NCBI RefSeq assembly: GCF_040419245.1
Contig: NZ_JAZHOH010000001.1
Location: 1,736,001 to 1,800,000 of the forward strand
Origin: Ewingella sp. CoE-038-23
GTDB lineage: Bacteria > Pseudomonadota > Gammaproteobacteria > Enterobacterales > Enterobacteriaceae
Length of the DNA: 64,000 nucleotides
Direction: 5' to 3'
The notes under the pieces are model-generated. The model had not been told where the DNA came from and ran no database searches. It saw only the letters and a program-made list of their open reading frames with translations. Below, piece after piece: positions 29,408-45,306 of the stretch (its first letter is position 1; every line of letters begins with the position of its first letter). Made by a program: the position numbers and the translations under genes.

Positions 29408-30778
29408 ATGCAAAAATTGACATGTTTTAAGGCTTATGACATCCGTGGTCGGTTGGGCGATGAATTAAATGAAGATATTGCCTGGCGTATTGGACGAGCC
29501 TACGGTGATTATCTTAAACCAAAAACTATCGTGCTTGGAGGTGATGCGCGCCTGACAAGTGAATCTTTGAAACTAGCGCTTGCACGCGGTTTACAAGACT
29601 CTGGTGTTGATGTGCTTGATATTGGTATGTCAGGTACTGAAGAGATTTATTTCGCTACTTGGCACCTCAATGTAGATGGTGGTATCGAAGTCACTGCTAG
29701 CCATAACCCGATGGATTATAATGGTATGAAGTTGGTTCGTCAGGGGGCTAGGCCGATTAGCGGCGATACTGGTCTCCGTGATGTGCAGCGTTTGGCAGAG
29801 GCAAATGACTTCTCATTAACAGATGATGCTACGCGAGGTACATACAAAAAAATCTCCGTTGTTACAGCTTATATTGACCACTTATTCTCTTACATCAATA
29901 TAGATAACATTAAGCCATTGAAGCTGGTTATCAACTCTGGTAACGGAGCAGCAGGGCCAATTATTGACGCCATTGAAGCACGTTTTAAGGCTCTAGAAGT
30001 ACCGCTTACTTTTATTAAAGTACATAATACGCCGGATGGTAACTTCCCTAATGGCATTCCTAATCCGCTGTTACCTGAATGTCGTGCTGATACTAGTAAT
30101 GCTGTGATTGAGCATGGTGCAGACATGGGAATAGCATTCGATGGTGACTTCGATCGTTGTTTTTTGTTTGATGAAAAAGGGCAATTCATAGAAGGTTACT
30201 ATATTGTTGGCCTATTGGCCGAAGCTTTCTTAGAAAAACAGCCGGGATCAAAAATAATTCATGACCCACGTTTATCTTGGAACACCGTTGATATAGTGAA
30301 ACGCGCAGGTGGTACTCCAGTTATGTCAAAAACTGGTCATGCATTCATTAAAGAGCGTATGCGAGAAGAAGACGCTATTTATGGCGGAGAAATGAGCGCA
30401 CACCATTATTTCCGTGATTTTGCATACTGTGATAGCGGAATGATCCCATGGATATTAGTAACTGAACTCTTATGTTTAAAAGGTAAATCATTGGGCGAAT
30501 TGGTTCATGATCGAATGAAGGCATTCCCAGCTAGTGGTGAAATTAATAGTAAAGTCATAGATCAGGCAAACATCATCGATTCTATTCTAGAAGATTATAA
30601 AACGGATGCTCTTATCGTTGATTATACTGATGGTATTAGCATAGATTACGATTTATGGCGTTTCAATTTGAGAAGTTCCAATACCGAACCTGTTATTCGA
30701 CTAAATGTTGAGTCAAGAGCGGACGAGGCGTTGATGGCATCAAAAACAGCTGAGCTACTCAAGAAAATTAGAAAATAA
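29408..30778 (+). CDS. manB: Phosphomannomutase
   Basis: A 456-aa alpha-D-phosphohexomutase that interconverts mannose-6-P and mannose-1-P for ManC. It has the N-terminal [17 protein letters not shown], the phosphoserine loop [13 protein letters not shown], the metal site [11 protein letters not shown], the sugar loop [10 protein letters not shown] and the C-terminal [15 protein letters not shown]. Start ATG 29408 has AAGGAG at 29394-29399 and gives the exact E. coli ManB length; an upstream in-frame start at 29387 is not needed. A weak terminator-like hairpin follows. Confidence 0.96.
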   Translation: MQKLTCFKAYDIRGRLGDELNEDIAWRIGRAYGDYLKPKTIVLGGDARLTSESLKLALARGLQDSGVDVLDIGMSGTEEIYFATWHLNVDGGIEVTASHNPMDYNGMKLVRQGARPISGDTGLRDVQRLAEANDFSLTDDATRGTYKKISVVTAYIDHLFSYINIDNIKPLKLVINSGNGAAGPIIDAIEARFKALEVPLTFIKVHNTPDGNFPNGIPNPLLPECRADTSNAVIEHGADMGIAFDGDFDRCFLFDEKGQFIEGYYIVGLLAEAFLEKQPGSKIIHDPRLSWNTVDIVKRAGGTPVMSKTGHAFIKERMREEDAIYGGEMSAHHYFRDFAYCDSGMIPWILVTELLCLKGKSLGELVHDRMKAFPASGEINSKVIDQANIIDSILEDYKTDALIVDYTDGISIDYDLWRFNLRSSNTEPVIRLNVESRADEALMASKTAELLKKIRK

Positions 30779-30798
30779 TTCGTCGATAATAAACACTG

Positions 30799-30840
30799 AA
30801 GTGTATCTTGCTATCAATGCGGGATGCACTTTTAATTTTT
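30799..30840 (+). terminator. Possible weak terminator after manB
   Basis: AAGTGTATC (30799-30807) pairs with GATGCACTT (30823-30831) with one G-U pair, followed by TTTAATTTTT. It may cause partial termination before wzy, although RfaH-modified polymerase should read through. Confidence 0.4.
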
Positions 30841-30935
30841 CTCTAAATGTTTAGTTGCGATTATTGTCTCATTGATTAAGCCATTGATGTTGATTGGTTA
30901 TTAATAACACCTATTTAATTTATGCTGCGAGAAAT

Positions 30936-32267
30936 ATGAACGCTAAAAATGAAAATCCTAATAGAAATACGAATGTGTTGAAGTATAGCACTATATATAT
31001 TGTTGTCCTGGCTTCTTTACTCTTTGTTTTTTTAGAGAACACCATTAGTGCAGTATTATTCAAATCAACCTTAGATGTGTTGGCAGTTATATCAACCGCT
31101 CTATTTTGTTATATAATGGTGTACTTCTACATAAACAGAGCAAAATATTTCTCAATGCAACTTTTATTTGCATTCATTTTTTCGATGATAATAGGTTTGC
31201 CAGCTGTTTATTTGTATTTTTTTAAAGATGCCAATAGTGGTTTTGAGTTAGTGTGTGTGTGGGGCATACTTATTAATATAGTTCTTTATTTGACTGCAAT
31301 TAATGGGGGCGTAGTCCAACAAAAAAATAAAATAAACGCTTATTTCAAAAATATCTTTTTTTTGGTTTCATTTTGCCAGGTTATTAAAGTCGGCGTGTAT
31401 TTAAAATTCATCTTAAGTTCAGGGTTGGGGCATTTAGCAATCTACACAGAAGGTGAAGAACTCTTATCCAATGTACCGTTTATAGTTCGTGCTATCAGTG
31501 GCTTGTCATTGGTAATGTCATTGGCTATTTTTTATTATGATAGCCCAAAAAAATTCAAGGTTATAGCTTTTACTCTATTGCTTTCAGAGTTGTTGATTGG
31601 TATTAGAAGTAAATTTTTCTTTTCATTAATTTGTGTTATTGTACTTTCCTTATATGTAAATAAAGAAAAAGTTAAGCGTGTTTTCCTTATAATATCTCGC
31701 CCGCAATATCTTTTTTTAGGGTTTACAATATTTTCACTTATTTCATATTTTCGGGAAGGTTATCAAATAAACTTTATTGATTATTTGGTTGTGGTTCTGG
31801 ACTCATTATCGTCTACACTTGCAGGTTTACAGAATCTGTATTCGCTTCCTATGAGTCAAGGATGGGGGGAATTGCACTCAGTGACAATTTTTACGCAAAT
31901 TCTACCGTTAAGCGGGTTTGGTTTTTTAAACGACAATCAAATTTATAAAGACTTCTCAATTATTGTTTTAGGTGATATTTCTAGTGGAATAGCTCTATCG
32001 TCTTCTGGCATTCTTGAGTCTAGTATTTTAAGTTTGAATTTCAATGTTGTGATCTATTTATCATATCTTTTAATAGTAATGTCTATGATTTTAAAAGGTT
32101 TGAACAGTAAGCTTACATTTGTAAACTTCATTGCAATAGCTATGCTGCCTGGTTTCTTTTATTCCGTGCGGGGGGAATTAATTCTACCATTTGCATATAT
32201 TATCAAATCACTACCAATAATAATGGTCTCGCCTTTTTTAATATCGAAAAGCAGTAGTGAACGATGA
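30936..32267 (+). CDS. wzy: O-antigen polymerase (Wzy-like)
   Basis: A protein of about 443 aa, very hydrophobic, with about ten to twelve predicted helices and a long periplasmic loop (about residues 290-350), the architecture of Wzy polymerases that join O units at the periplasmic face. Sequence similarity among Wzy proteins is low, so the call rests on topology, AT-rich composition and position next to the Wzx flippase. The ATG at 30936 is preferred over an in-frame TTG at 30894. The PF14296-like (O-antigen polysaccharide polymerase) family is a possible alternative grouping. Confidence 0.8.
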   Translation: MNAKNENPNRNTNVLKYSTIYIVVLASLLFVFLENTISAVLFKSTLDVLAVISTALFCYIMVYFYINRAKYFSMQLLFAFIFSMIIGLPAVYLYFFKDANSGFELVCVWGILINIVLYLTAINGGVVQQKNKINAYFKNIFFLVSFCQVIKVGVYLKFILSSGLGHLAIYTEGEELLSNVPFIVRAISGLSLVMSLAIFYYDSPKKFKVIAFTLLLSELLIGIRSKFFFSLICVIVLSLYVNKEKVKRVFLIISRPQYLFLGFTIFSLISYFREGYQINFIDYLVVVLDSLSSTLAGLQNLYSLPMSQGWGELHSVTIFTQILPLSGFGFLNDNQIYKDFSIIVLGDISSGIALSSSGILESSILSLNFNVVIYLSYLLIVMSMILKGLNSKLTFVNFIAIAMLPGFFYSVRGELILPFAYIIKSLPIIMVSPFLISKSSSER

Positions 32268-32315
32268 AAAAAACATTGCATTTTTTTAAATCACGTAACA
32301 TAAAAGGGTGTTAAA

Positions 32316-33536
32316 ATGCTGAAGGATATTTTCACTGATGGCATTTATGCACTTTTAAATAAAGTGTGCTATTTTGGAGCGAAAACACTTTCAATTCTTA
32401 TGATCACGCGTGAACTCGGTATTGAGAATGGTGGTTCATTCATTCTTTTAGTCGGAACACTCGAGATTTTAAGAGTTTTGGCGGACTTTGGTGTTGATGT
32501 TTATGTGATAAGGAAGTATACAGAAGCCGAAAGAAGATTAGAATTATTAGGCAATGTGTTCTGTCAAAAACTCATTACAGGTTCCTTATTTTCTTTTCTT
32601 TTCTTTGTTTACTGCTATTTTGCAGGTTATAGTTTCAACGTTTATGGGCCAATTGCTATTTCATTATTTTTCGCAATGTTTTTCAATATGGCCGGTAGTT
32701 TCTTTCAATCGTTGAATTCAAATAAATCCCTTACGCCTATTATTATCATGGTAACCACACTTGTTGTTTGCGTCTTATTAATTGGCTATGTAATGAAGGT
32801 GGGGTTTAGTGCTTGGTATTACCTTTTTGTGGAGGTTTCCTTCGTTTCTGCGGTTTCTTTTTTTCTTTTAAGATACTTAGGCTTAACATTTTTACCACAG
32901 TTAAGAAAAGCTTCACTAAAGAATATATTATCATTATATAATAAAACAAAAAGTATTGGGTTTAATGCAATAATTGTTATCTTTTATAGTCGACTCGATA
33001 ATTTTTATATTAAGCACTTCGACCCAGCAAGCTTGGCATCATACGGGCAAGTTTTTAGATTAATAGATCCTCTGGTAATGATATCTTCGGTGTTTTCTAC
33101 CGTGGCTTATGCCAGGTTTAGTCATTATGATTTAAGAGAAGGGAATCTTATAAAAAAAATATCTCCTTTTTTGTTCTGTGTCATTCTTTATGGTATAGTT
33201 AGCTCAAGTTTATATTATTTTGCTGTTTCCACCTTTGGTCATAATGTTATTTTATATTCTAGTGATGTCAATGCCATTGTGATATGTTTCTTGCTTGTTG
33301 CTTCAATAAAATGTGTTAATGGTGCTCTCACGTCTATAATACAATCGCAAGGACTTTACCGATTTGGCCTCTATACGGCGAGTGTATGTATTATTGTGGC
33401 AGTCCCTTTGATGTATTTTTTAGTTCTAAAATGTGGTGCTGTTGGCGCTGTATATTCTATTATTGCAGTAGAGTCTATTAGTTTATTACTGCTATTAACC
33501 TGTGTGCTTATGATGAAAAGGAAAACAAAAAGTTAA
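32316..33536 (+). CDS. wzx: O-antigen flippase (Wzx-like)
   Basis: A 406-aa polytopic protein with about 12 hydrophobic segments, of the polysaccharide biosynthesis/MATE-like superfamily. The N-terminus (YALLNKVCYFGAKTLSILMITRELG) and ADFGVDVYVIRKY match the Wzx pattern. It would flip the undecaprenyl-linked O unit to the periplasm for Wzy. It is the last gene of the AT-rich cluster, and gnd with normal composition follows after a 343-bp gap. Confidence 0.87.
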   Translation: MLKDIFTDGIYALLNKVCYFGAKTLSILMITRELGIENGGSFILLVGTLEILRVLADFGVDVYVIRKYTEAERRLELLGNVFCQKLITGSLFSFLFFVYCYFAGYSFNVYGPIAISLFFAMFFNMAGSFFQSLNSNKSLTPIIIMVTTLVVCVLLIGYVMKVGFSAWYYLFVEVSFVSAVSFFLLRYLGLTFLPQLRKASLKNILSLYNKTKSIGFNAIIVIFYSRLDNFYIKHFDPASLASYGQVFRLIDPLVMISSVFSTVAYARFSHYDLREGNLIKKISPFLFCVILYGIVSSSLYYFAVSTFGHNVILYSSDVNAIVICFLLVASIKCVNGALTSIIQSQGLYRFGLYTASVCIIVAVPLMYFLVLKCGAVGAVYSIIAVESISLLLLLTCVLMMKRKTKS

Positions 33537-33879
33537 GAGTCATGTACACTGGCTTATTAATTAAGTCCTCAAAAATAATGACTTAAAAATGTATTACCAT
33601 AAAACGGCTTGGTGTTTACATTTCTTTGAGTTCTATTCATCTTTATCCTTCACATTGTTAATGTGGGGAATGGCATAAAAATATGCAGTTGGTTTTTTTT
33701 ATCGCTCGTTAGTTAAGTACGTCAAATCGCACTTTGTGATCGCTGCGATAGGTTCCTCCTTTCGAAAACTCATGTACAATGCTGATGTTCATTTGTATAG
33801 CCCAGCTTGTATAAACTCACTAATTACATGGGTTTAGACCATAAACTGAGCAATCAACTATTTTAGACAGGAGTTGCTA
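33537..33879. other. Intergenic region between wzx and gnd
   Basis: This 343-bp region is the right-hand boundary of the AT-rich O-antigen DNA and should hold the gnd promoter. TACAAT at 33775-33780 is a possible -10 box without a good -35. ACAGGAG at 33867-33873 is the gnd Shine-Dalgarno. No coding region is seen. Confidence 0.5.
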
Positions 33880-35289
33880 ATGTCCAAACAACAGATCGGC
33901 GTTGTCGGTATGGCGGTAATGGGCCGTAACCTCGCGCTTAACATTGAAAGCCGTGGTTATTCCGTTTCGATTTATAACCGTTCAGGCGACAAGACTGATG
34001 AAGTGATCGCTGAAAACCCGGGTAAAAATCTGGTTCCGCACTACAGCGTCGAAGAGTTTGTTGACTCGTTGGAAAAACCGCGTCGTATCCTGCTGATGGT
34101 GAAAGCGGGCGAAGCAACAGACAAAACCATTGCTTCATTGACTCCGCACCTTGATAAGGGCGACATCCTGATAGATGGCGGCAACACCTACTACAAAGAC
34201 ACTATTCGCCGTAACCGCGAACTGTCTGAGCAAGGTTTCAACTTCATCGGTACCGGCGTTTCCGGCGGTGAAGAGGGCGCTCTGAAAGGTCCATCTATCA
34301 TGCCTGGCGGTCAGAAAGAAGCTTACGCGCTGGTTGCTCCGATCCTTGAGCAAATCGCTGCTCGTGCTGAAGATGGCGACGCTTGTGTTGCTTACATCGG
34401 TGCTGATGGTGCAGGTCACTACGTGAAGATGGTTCACAACGGCATCGAATATGGCGACATGCAGCTGATCGCTGAAGCTTATTCCCTGTTGAAACAGTCT
34501 CTGGGTCTGACCAACGAAGAGCTGGCTAGCACCTTCGTTGAGTGGAACAAAGGCGAGTTGAGCAGCTACCTGATCGATATCACCAAAGACATCTTCACCA
34601 AGAAAGATGAAGAAGGTAAATATCTGGTTGATGTGATTCTGGACGAAGCAGCTAACAAAGGTACCGGTAAGTGGACCAGCCAGAGCTCTCTGGATCTGGG
34701 TGAACCACTGACTCTTATCACTGAATCTGTATTCGCTCGTTATTTGTCTTCTCTGAAAGATCAGCGCGTTGCGGCATCCAAAGTACTGACTGGCCCAACC
34801 GTTAAACCTTTCTCCGGAGAGAAAGCAGAGTTTATCGAGAAGATCCGTCGTGCTTTGTATCTGGGTAAAATCGTCTCTTATGCGCAAGGCTTCTCACAGC
34901 TGAAAGCAGCATCCGACGAAAACAACTGGGATCTGAACTACGGCGAAATCGCTAAGATCTTCCGCGCTGGTTGTATCATCCGTGCTCAGTTCTTGCAGAA
35001 AATCACTGATGCTTACGCAGAAAACGCGTCAATTGCTAACCTGCTGTTGGCTCCGTACTTCAAAAACATTGCTGACGAATACCAGCAAGCGCTGCGTGAT
35101 GTAGTCTCTTATGCTGTTCAGAACGGCATCCCGACTCCGACATTCTCTGCTGCGATCAACTACTATGACAGCTACCGTTCTGCGGTTCTGCCAGCTAACT
35201 TGATTCAGGCACAGCGTGACTACTTCGGTGCACATACTTACAAACGCACTGATAAAGACGGCGTGTTCCACACCGAGTGGTTGGATTAA
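33880..35289 (+). CDS. gnd: 6-phosphogluconate dehydrogenase, decarboxylating
   Basis: A 469-aa cytoplasmic enzyme of the oxidative pentose phosphate pathway (6-phosphogluconate to ribulose-5-phosphate, NADPH). It has [18 protein letters not shown] at the NADP site, the substrate motif [21 protein letters not shown] and the C-terminal [11 protein letters not shown]. Start ATG 33880 follows ACAGGAG; an in-frame start at 33874 is rejected because it has no ribosome site. It flanks the O-antigen cluster, as in most enterobacteria, and is followed by its own terminator. Confidence 0.98.
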   Translation: MSKQQIGVVGMAVMGRNLALNIESRGYSVSIYNRSGDKTDEVIAENPGKNLVPHYSVEEFVDSLEKPRRILLMVKAGEATDKTIASLTPHLDKGDILIDGGNTYYKDTIRRNRELSEQGFNFIGTGVSGGEEGALKGPSIMPGGQKEAYALVAPILEQIAARAEDGDACVAYIGADGAGHYVKMVHNGIEYGDMQLIAEAYSLLKQSLGLTNEELASTFVEWNKGELSSYLIDITKDIFTKKDEEGKYLVDVILDEAANKGTGKWTSQSSLDLGEPLTLITESVFARYLSSLKDQRVAASKVLTGPTVKPFSGEKAEFIEKIRRALYLGKIVSYAQGFSQLKAASDENNWDLNYGEIAKIFRAGCIIRAQFLQKITDAYAENASIANLLLAPYFKNIADEYQQALRDVVSYAVQNGIPTPTFSAAINYYDSYRSAVLPANLIQAQRDYFGAHTYKRTDKDGVFHTEWLD

Positions 35290-35321
35290 GTTAAATTTAC
35301 TCGTTGCTGATTAATAATCAT

Positions 35322-35349
35322 ACGACCCTTTAAGTGGGTCGTTTTTTTA
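35322..35349 (+). terminator. gnd terminator
   Basis: The stem ACGACCC / GGGTCGT with a short loop is followed by a run of seven T. It separates gnd from wzz. Confidence 0.9.
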
Positions 35350-35530
35350 TTTGCTTTACTGACTCAGCAGGAATGCTAAAAGTTATTTCTGGGTATTATT
35401 AATTTCAGAATCTGTTGAATTTCGGTGCAATCCGAACAAAATACCTATTTTTCAGTTAGGTATTCCTGAAATTACAAGCTTATAATTACTTCACGCATAC
35501 AATTGCTTAAATATTTTGCTTAGGGTGACC

Positions 35531-36514
35531 ATGAATCAAGATAACAATGACGGGATGAGAAGACACAGCAATGATGCTGATGACTCTATTGATATAATTG
35601 AACTTTTTATGCAGCTTTGGCGCGGGAAAGTGACAATTATTATTTGTGTGATTTTAGCTCTAGCAATTGCGATAACCTATTTAGTCGTTGCTAAAGAAAA
35701 ATGGACTTCCGAAGCTATTGTGACCTATCCGGACTCAGGGCAAGTTGCGAACTATACGAATGCAATGGGAGTTCTGTATAACCAAAATCCTGCAATTACT
35801 GAAGTCCAGCAGCGCTTTTTTGGGCGATTTAATGCTGCTATTTCTGCATTATCCGAACAACTTGATAACCAAGCTGAACCTGAGAAGTTAATCATAGCAC
35901 CTTCCACTAAAGATCAACCTGTGCCTGTTAAAATAAGCTATACGGCTTCAAGTGCAGGTGACGCGCAAAAGACACTCACTACTTATATCCAACAAATCAA
36001 TAAGCGCGTAGTCAACGAGCTTGATGATGATTTACAGTCGAGCATCAATTCGAAAATTGGTGACTTGAAAGAAGACCTAGCAACCAAAGAAAAGGTCGCT
36101 CAGGAGAAGAAAGATAAACGTCTTGAGATCCTAAATCAGGCACTGATTGTTGCTGAGCAGTCCAATACTAAAAATACGATTGTGCAACAAGCTGAAAATT
36201 TATCTGAAGATACTCTGTTTGCTTTAGGCAGTGATGCGCTTTCATCTATTATAAAGAATGAAGCTACGCGTCCGTTGCCACTGGATGGGTCCTACTACGA
36301 CGCCCGTCAGTCACTTTTGGCTATTAGCGCATTAAAGTCTAAACCAGACTCCACGTATTCTTTCCGCTATGTGATGAAGCCGAACCTGCCTATTCGCCGT
36401 GATAGTCCACAAAAAGGTGTGATATTAGTGCTGGGTGCATTAATCGGTGTCATTCTTGGTGCAGGTGTAGTCTTGGGACGCAATGCTTTGAGAAATTACT
36501 CTCGCAAATCGTAA
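35531..36514 (+). CDS. wzz: O-antigen chain length determinant protein Wzz
   Basis: A 327-aa polysaccharide co-polymerase. One helix at about residues 35-58 (VTIIICVILALAIAITYLVVA) follows the DSIDIIELFMQLWRGK motif, then comes a long periplasmic coiled-coil-rich domain. A proline/glycine-rich second helix lies near the C-terminus (PQKGVILVLGALIGVILGAGVVLG). It controls the O-chain length made by Wzy. Start ATG 35531 is chosen over an in-frame TTG at 35516. It has its own upstream region with a small hairpin (ATACCTA/TAGGTAT, 35441-35463) and a shared terminator with hisI. Confidence 0.94.
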   Translation: MNQDNNDGMRRHSNDADDSIDIIELFMQLWRGKVTIIICVILALAIAITYLVVAKEKWTSEAIVTYPDSGQVANYTNAMGVLYNQNPAITEVQQRFFGRFNAAISALSEQLDNQAEPEKLIIAPSTKDQPVPVKISYTASSAGDAQKTLTTYIQQINKRVVNELDDDLQSSINSKIGDLKEDLATKEKVAQEKKDKRLEILNQALIVAEQSNTKNTIVQQAENLSEDTLFALGSDALSSIIKNEATRPLPLDGSYYDARQSLLAISALKSKPDSTYSFRYVMKPNLPIRRDSPQKGVILVLGALIGVILGAGVVLGRNALRNYSRKS

Positions 36515-36530
36515 TTATTCGTTAAATAAA

Positions 36531-36568
36531 AAAGGCCGGTTTATCAATTAAACCGGCCTTTTTTTTAT
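36531..36568. terminator. Bidirectional terminator between wzz and the his operon
   Basis: A 12-bp perfect stem AAAGGCCGGTTT / AAACCGGCCTTT with T runs on both strands ends both convergent units. Confidence 0.92.
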
Positions 36569-36583
36569 TTAAAAATCACTAAA

Positions 36584-37221
36584 TTACTTCTTATGCCTCT
36601 GTCGCAAATTCTCAATCACCGTGCTCAGGTTCAAATCTTGATCCTGCAACAGCACGAGCAGGTGATACACCAAATCAGACGCTTCGTTAGTGAGTTCGAA
36701 ACGGTCATTGACCGTGGCGGCGAGGGCGGTTTCGACGCCTTCTTCACCGACTTTTTGCGCGATGCGCTTAGTGCCGCTGGCGTAGAGTTTGGCGGTATAC
36801 GAACTCTCTGGGTCGGCGTTTTTGCGCGAAGCCAATAGTTCTTCCAGTTGGAAGAGGAATCCCCAGTCGGTTGCGGCAGGATGGAAGCAGCTATTGTAAC
36901 CTTTGTGACAAGTCGGGCCGATAGGGTTGACCAGCGCCAGTAGGGTGTCGTTGTCACAGTCGGGATAGATGCTGACCAGATTGAGGAAGTTGCCCGAACT
37001 TTCGCCTTTGGTCCACAAACGCTGTTTGGTTCGAGAATAGAAAGTGACTTTGCCAGAAGCCTGAGTTTCGGTCAGGGCTTCCTGGTTCATATATCCCATC
37101 ATCAATACTTCACCGGATACCGCGTGTTGGACAACAACAGGCATCAGATTATCGACTTTTTCCCAGTCTAGCTGGGCAATCTGCTCTTCACTTAAACGCG
37201 CATTATTCAAATTTTCATTAC

Positions 37222-37225
<4 letters not shown>
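36584..37225 (-). CDS. hisI: Bifunctional phosphoribosyl-AMP cyclohydrolase / phosphoribosyl-ATP pyrophosphatase
   Basis: A 213-aa HisIE fusion catalysing steps 2 and 3 of histidine synthesis. The N-terminal cyclohydrolase (about residues 1-115) has [33 protein letters not shown] and the zinc-site DCDNDTLL...CHKGYNSCF. The C-terminal pyrophosphatase domain has [13 protein letters not shown] and [10 protein letters not shown]. It is the last gene of the operon. The start is GTG at 37225, overlapping hisF by 4 bp. Slightly longer than E. coli HisI (203 aa) at the N-terminus. Confidence 0.97.
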
Positions 37226-42838
<5,613 letters not shown>

Positions 42839-42842
42839 GGTC

Positions 42843-43742
42843 TTACTCCATCATTTTTTCGATTGGTAAGACCAGAATGGAGCTGGCGCCGAGGGCTTTC
42901 AGCTTTTCCATGGTTTCCCAGAACAGGGTTTCACTGCTGACCATGTGCATCGCCACGCGCTGCTGGTCGCCCGCCAGAGGCAGAATAGTAGGGCGCTCGG
43001 CACCTGGCAGCAGGCTGATGATTTCGTCCAGACGCTCGCTTGGCGCGTGCAACATAATGTATTTGGATTCGCGAGCCTGAATCACGCCCTGAATACGGGT
43101 CATCAGGCGGTCGATCAGCAGCTGTTTCTCTTGCGGCATTTCGCCGTCGCGCTGAATCAGACAGGCTTTCGAACGGTAAATGACTTCCACTTCGCGCAGG
43201 CCGTTGGCTTCTAAGGTTGCGCCGGTAGAGACCAAGTCACAAATGGCGTCGGCCAGACCGGCGCGCGGTGCCACTTCGACAGAGCCGTTCAGCAGGCAGG
43301 ATTTGAACTCTACGCCTTGCTTGTCGAGGTACTGTTTAAGGATGTGTGGGTAAGAGGTGGCGATACGGGCATTTTGCAGGCTTTGCGGGCCGGTGTAGTC
43401 GCAGTCCAGTGGGGTGGCCAATGAGAGGCGGCAGCCGCCGAAGTCCAGACGACGTAGGGTGAAGTAACGCGGGTCTTCGCCCTGTGCGCGGCGGTTCAGC
43501 AGCTCTTCTTCCAGCACGTTTTCGCCGATAATGCCTAAGTCCACCACGCCGTCCATCACCAGCCCTGGGATATCGTCATCGCGCACGCGCAGGATATCGA
43601 TCGGCATATTCTCTGCGAAAGCGATCAGGCGTTGCTCTTGCAGGTTAATTTTGATCCCACAGCGTGCCAGCAGTTCGCGTGAATCGTCGCTCAGGCGACC
43701 TGACTTCTGCATTGCTATCCGTAAACGTGATTTATCCAACAT
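42843..43742 (-). CDS. hisG: ATP phosphoribosyltransferase
   Basis: A 299-aa long-form HisG that catalyses the first, feedback-inhibited step (ATP + PRPP). It has [16 protein letters not shown], the PRPP loop region [18 protein letters not shown] and a C-terminal ACT-like regulatory domain (about 225-299). Same length as E. coli HisG. It is the first structural gene, 280 bp downstream of the leader peptide stop, with the attenuator and a repeat element in between. Confidence 0.98.
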   Translation of the reverse strand: MLDKSRLRIAMQKSGRLSDDSRELLARCGIKINLQEQRLIAFAENMPIDILRVRDDDIPGLVMDGVVDLGIIGENVLEEELLNRRAQGEDPRYFTLRRLDFGGCRLSLATPLDCDYTGPQSLQNARIATSYPHILKQYLDKQGVEFKSCLLNGSVEVAPRAGLADAICDLVSTGATLEANGLREVEVIYRSKACLIQRDGEMPQEKQLLIDRLMTRIQGVIQARESKYIMLHAPSERLDEIISLLPGAERPTILPLAGDQQRVAMHMVSSETLFWETMEKLKALGASSILVLPIEKMME

Positions 43743-43806
43743 AAAAACCTCGACCTTATAAGTATTTAATTTTGTTGTGTTTGCTTAATTCTTTTTACCC
43801 CAAAAT

Positions 43807-43909
43807 AATTCGAGTAACAGGAAGGCGGCAATTGAGCGAATCCCGATGAGCTTACTGAAGTAAGTGATTCGGGTGAGTAAAAGCAGCCAACGCACCTGTA
43901 ACTTGAATT
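43807..43909. repeat. Palindromic extragenic element in the his leader
   Basis: About 103 bp bounded by AATTCGAGTAACAGG and CCTGTAACTTGAATT, an imperfect terminal inverted repeat. The interior contains smaller dyads (GAATCCCGATGAGCTTACT / AGTAAGTGATTCGGG). It resembles the small palindromic elements scattered in Yersinia, Serratia and relatives. It lies between the attenuator and hisG, inside the his transcript. Confidence 0.7.
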
Positions 43910-43924
43910 ATGAAGGGGAGGGGC

Positions 43925-43958
43925 AAAAAAAAACCCTCGGAAGTTGATCTTCCGAGGG
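43925..43958 (-). terminator. his operon attenuator terminator
   Basis: On the minus strand the 10-bp perfect stem CCCTCGGAAG / CTTCCGAGGG with a 5-nt loop is followed by nine U. It lies 65 nt after the hisL stop, as expected for ribosome-controlled attenuation. Confidence 0.95.
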
Positions 43959-44022
43959 CTCTCTTTAGGTTCTGCGCCACTGGAAGATCTAAACAGTCTC
44001 CCAGCACCAAACGCCTGAAAGA

Positions 44023-44070
44023 CTAGTCAGGGTGATGGTGATGATGGTGGTTGAACAGAACGTTAGTCAT
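44023..44070 (-). CDS. hisL: his operon leader peptide
   Basis: A 15-residue peptide, MTNVLFNHHHHHHPD, with six consecutive His codons and a TAG stop. E. coli HisL is MTRVQFKHHHHHHHPD, so the match is clear with one His fewer. Ribosome stalling on the His codons when charged tRNA-His is scarce lets the antiterminator form and relieves the attenuator that follows. AAAGACT-like purines precede the ATG. Confidence 0.97.
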   Translation of the reverse strand: MTNVLFNHHHHHHPD

Positions 44071-44122
44071 GAGTCTTTCTCTTATTGGTGGTGCTTAGTG
44101 TTTTAACTGCGTCGTCAATGCC

Positions 44123-44152
44123 ATTAAAGGTATCATTCACAGCGAGTATCAA
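44123..44152 (-). promoter_or_regulatory. Probable his operon promoter
   Basis: On the minus strand TTGATA (-35, five of six) and TTTAAT (-10, five of six) are separated by 18 bp. The predicted start is about 45 nt before hisL. An alternative TTGACA just upstream has no good -10 at 16-18 bp. Confidence 0.45.
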
Positions 44153-44420
44153 TTCTTGTGTCAATAAAACTAAACTATGAGGTAGCCGCGACGCAACCTT
44201 TTTTTAGGAAGATAAATTTTTCTTATCACCGGCGCTACTTTCATCTAAAACGTGAATGATCGCGTAGGAGAACCAGTCTGTAACATTTATAAGAAAAAGC
44301 TGACAGCTTCCGACATTGCCTGAACGAATGAACAGGCATAAATTGTTAAACTAAGTGGGATGAGAACTTTTCGGCCTTGATCATGCAGGAACGCATGGCG
44401 CGAACAGAATGGAGTAATAA

Positions 44421-45251
44421 ATGAAAAAAGTCGCAATAGTGGGGTTGGGGTGGTTAGGTATGCCACTCGCAATGTCTCTGGCCATGAAGGGGTATGAGGT
44501 TGTCGGCAGTAAGACCACGCCGGACGGCGTCGACGCCGCGCGCATGTGTGGTATCAACTGTTTCCCTCTGGTCTTTAAGCCGGAGATGGAGTGTGAAGCG
44601 GCCGATCTGGATGTACTATTAAATGTCGACGCGCTGATCATCACCTTGCCGGCGCGCCGGACGGTGGAGGGCAGTGAGCTCTATTTTCAGGCGGTTCAGC
44701 AGCTGGTGGACAGCGCGCTGGCGTACAATGTTGGCCGCATCATCTTTACTAGCTCGACATCTGTCTATGGTGATGGCACGGGAACCATGCGTGAGAACTC
44801 ACCGCTGCGTCCGGTAACGCCAAGCGGCAGAGTGCTTGAGGAGCTGGAAAACTGGTTCCATCGCTTGCCTAATACCTCGGTTGATGTACTTAGACTGGCG
44901 GGGCTGGTGGGCGCGGATCGTCATCCGGGACGCTTCCTTGCCGGCAAGACCGACGTACAGGGCGGGGACGATGGCGTCAACTTGGTCCATCAGGATGATG
45001 TTATTCAGGCCATCACTCTTCTGCTCGGCTTGCCGAAGGGCGGACATACTTATAATTTGTGCGCGCCGGTGCATACCCAAAAACGTCATTTCTATCCTGC
45101 CTTTGCTCGCCAGCTTGGGCTTACGGAACCGCAGTTTGCTGAAGTTGCTGAAGGGCAGCCGAGCGGCAAGCTGATCGACGGCAGCCTCATCTGCAAAGAG
45201 TTGGGTTTCGAGTATCAATACCCAGATCCTGAAATGATGCCGGTTAGCTAA
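44421..45251 (+). CDS. yeeZ: NAD(P)-binding SDR-family protein YeeZ
   Basis: A 276-aa protein with the N-terminal dinucleotide site VAIVGLGWLGMPLA and an atypical extended SDR fold (FTSSTSVYG; TYNLCAP). It aligns with E. coli YeeZ, which also lies divergent from the his leader. The biochemical role is unknown. It has its own terminator and is followed by the long flhDC upstream region. Confidence 0.92.
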   Translation: MKKVAIVGLGWLGMPLAMSLAMKGYEVVGSKTTPDGVDAARMCGINCFPLVFKPEMECEAADLDVLLNVDALIITLPARRTVEGSELYFQAVQQLVDSALAYNVGRIIFTSSTSVYGDGTGTMRENSPLRPVTPSGRVLEELENWFHRLPNTSVDVLRLAGLVGADRHPGRFLAGKTDVQGGDDGVNLVHQDDVIQAITLLLGLPKGGHTYNLCAPVHTQKRHFYPAFARQLGLTEPQFAEVAEGQPSGKLIDGSLICKELGFEYQYPDPEMMPVS

Positions 45252-45276
45252 TCTGCCGCAAGCTAATCAATCGGAA

Positions 45277-45306
45277 AACCCTCTTAAAAGCAGAGGGTTT
45301 TTTTTG
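45277..45306 (+). terminator. yeeZ terminator
   Basis: The stem AACCCTCT / AGAGGGTT with a 7-nt loop is followed by eight T. Confidence 0.92.

Noticed and set aside
44020..44070. Short ATG/GTG-rich simple repeat resembling a microsatellite
   Set aside because: On the minus strand it is the run of His codons of the hisL leader peptide.
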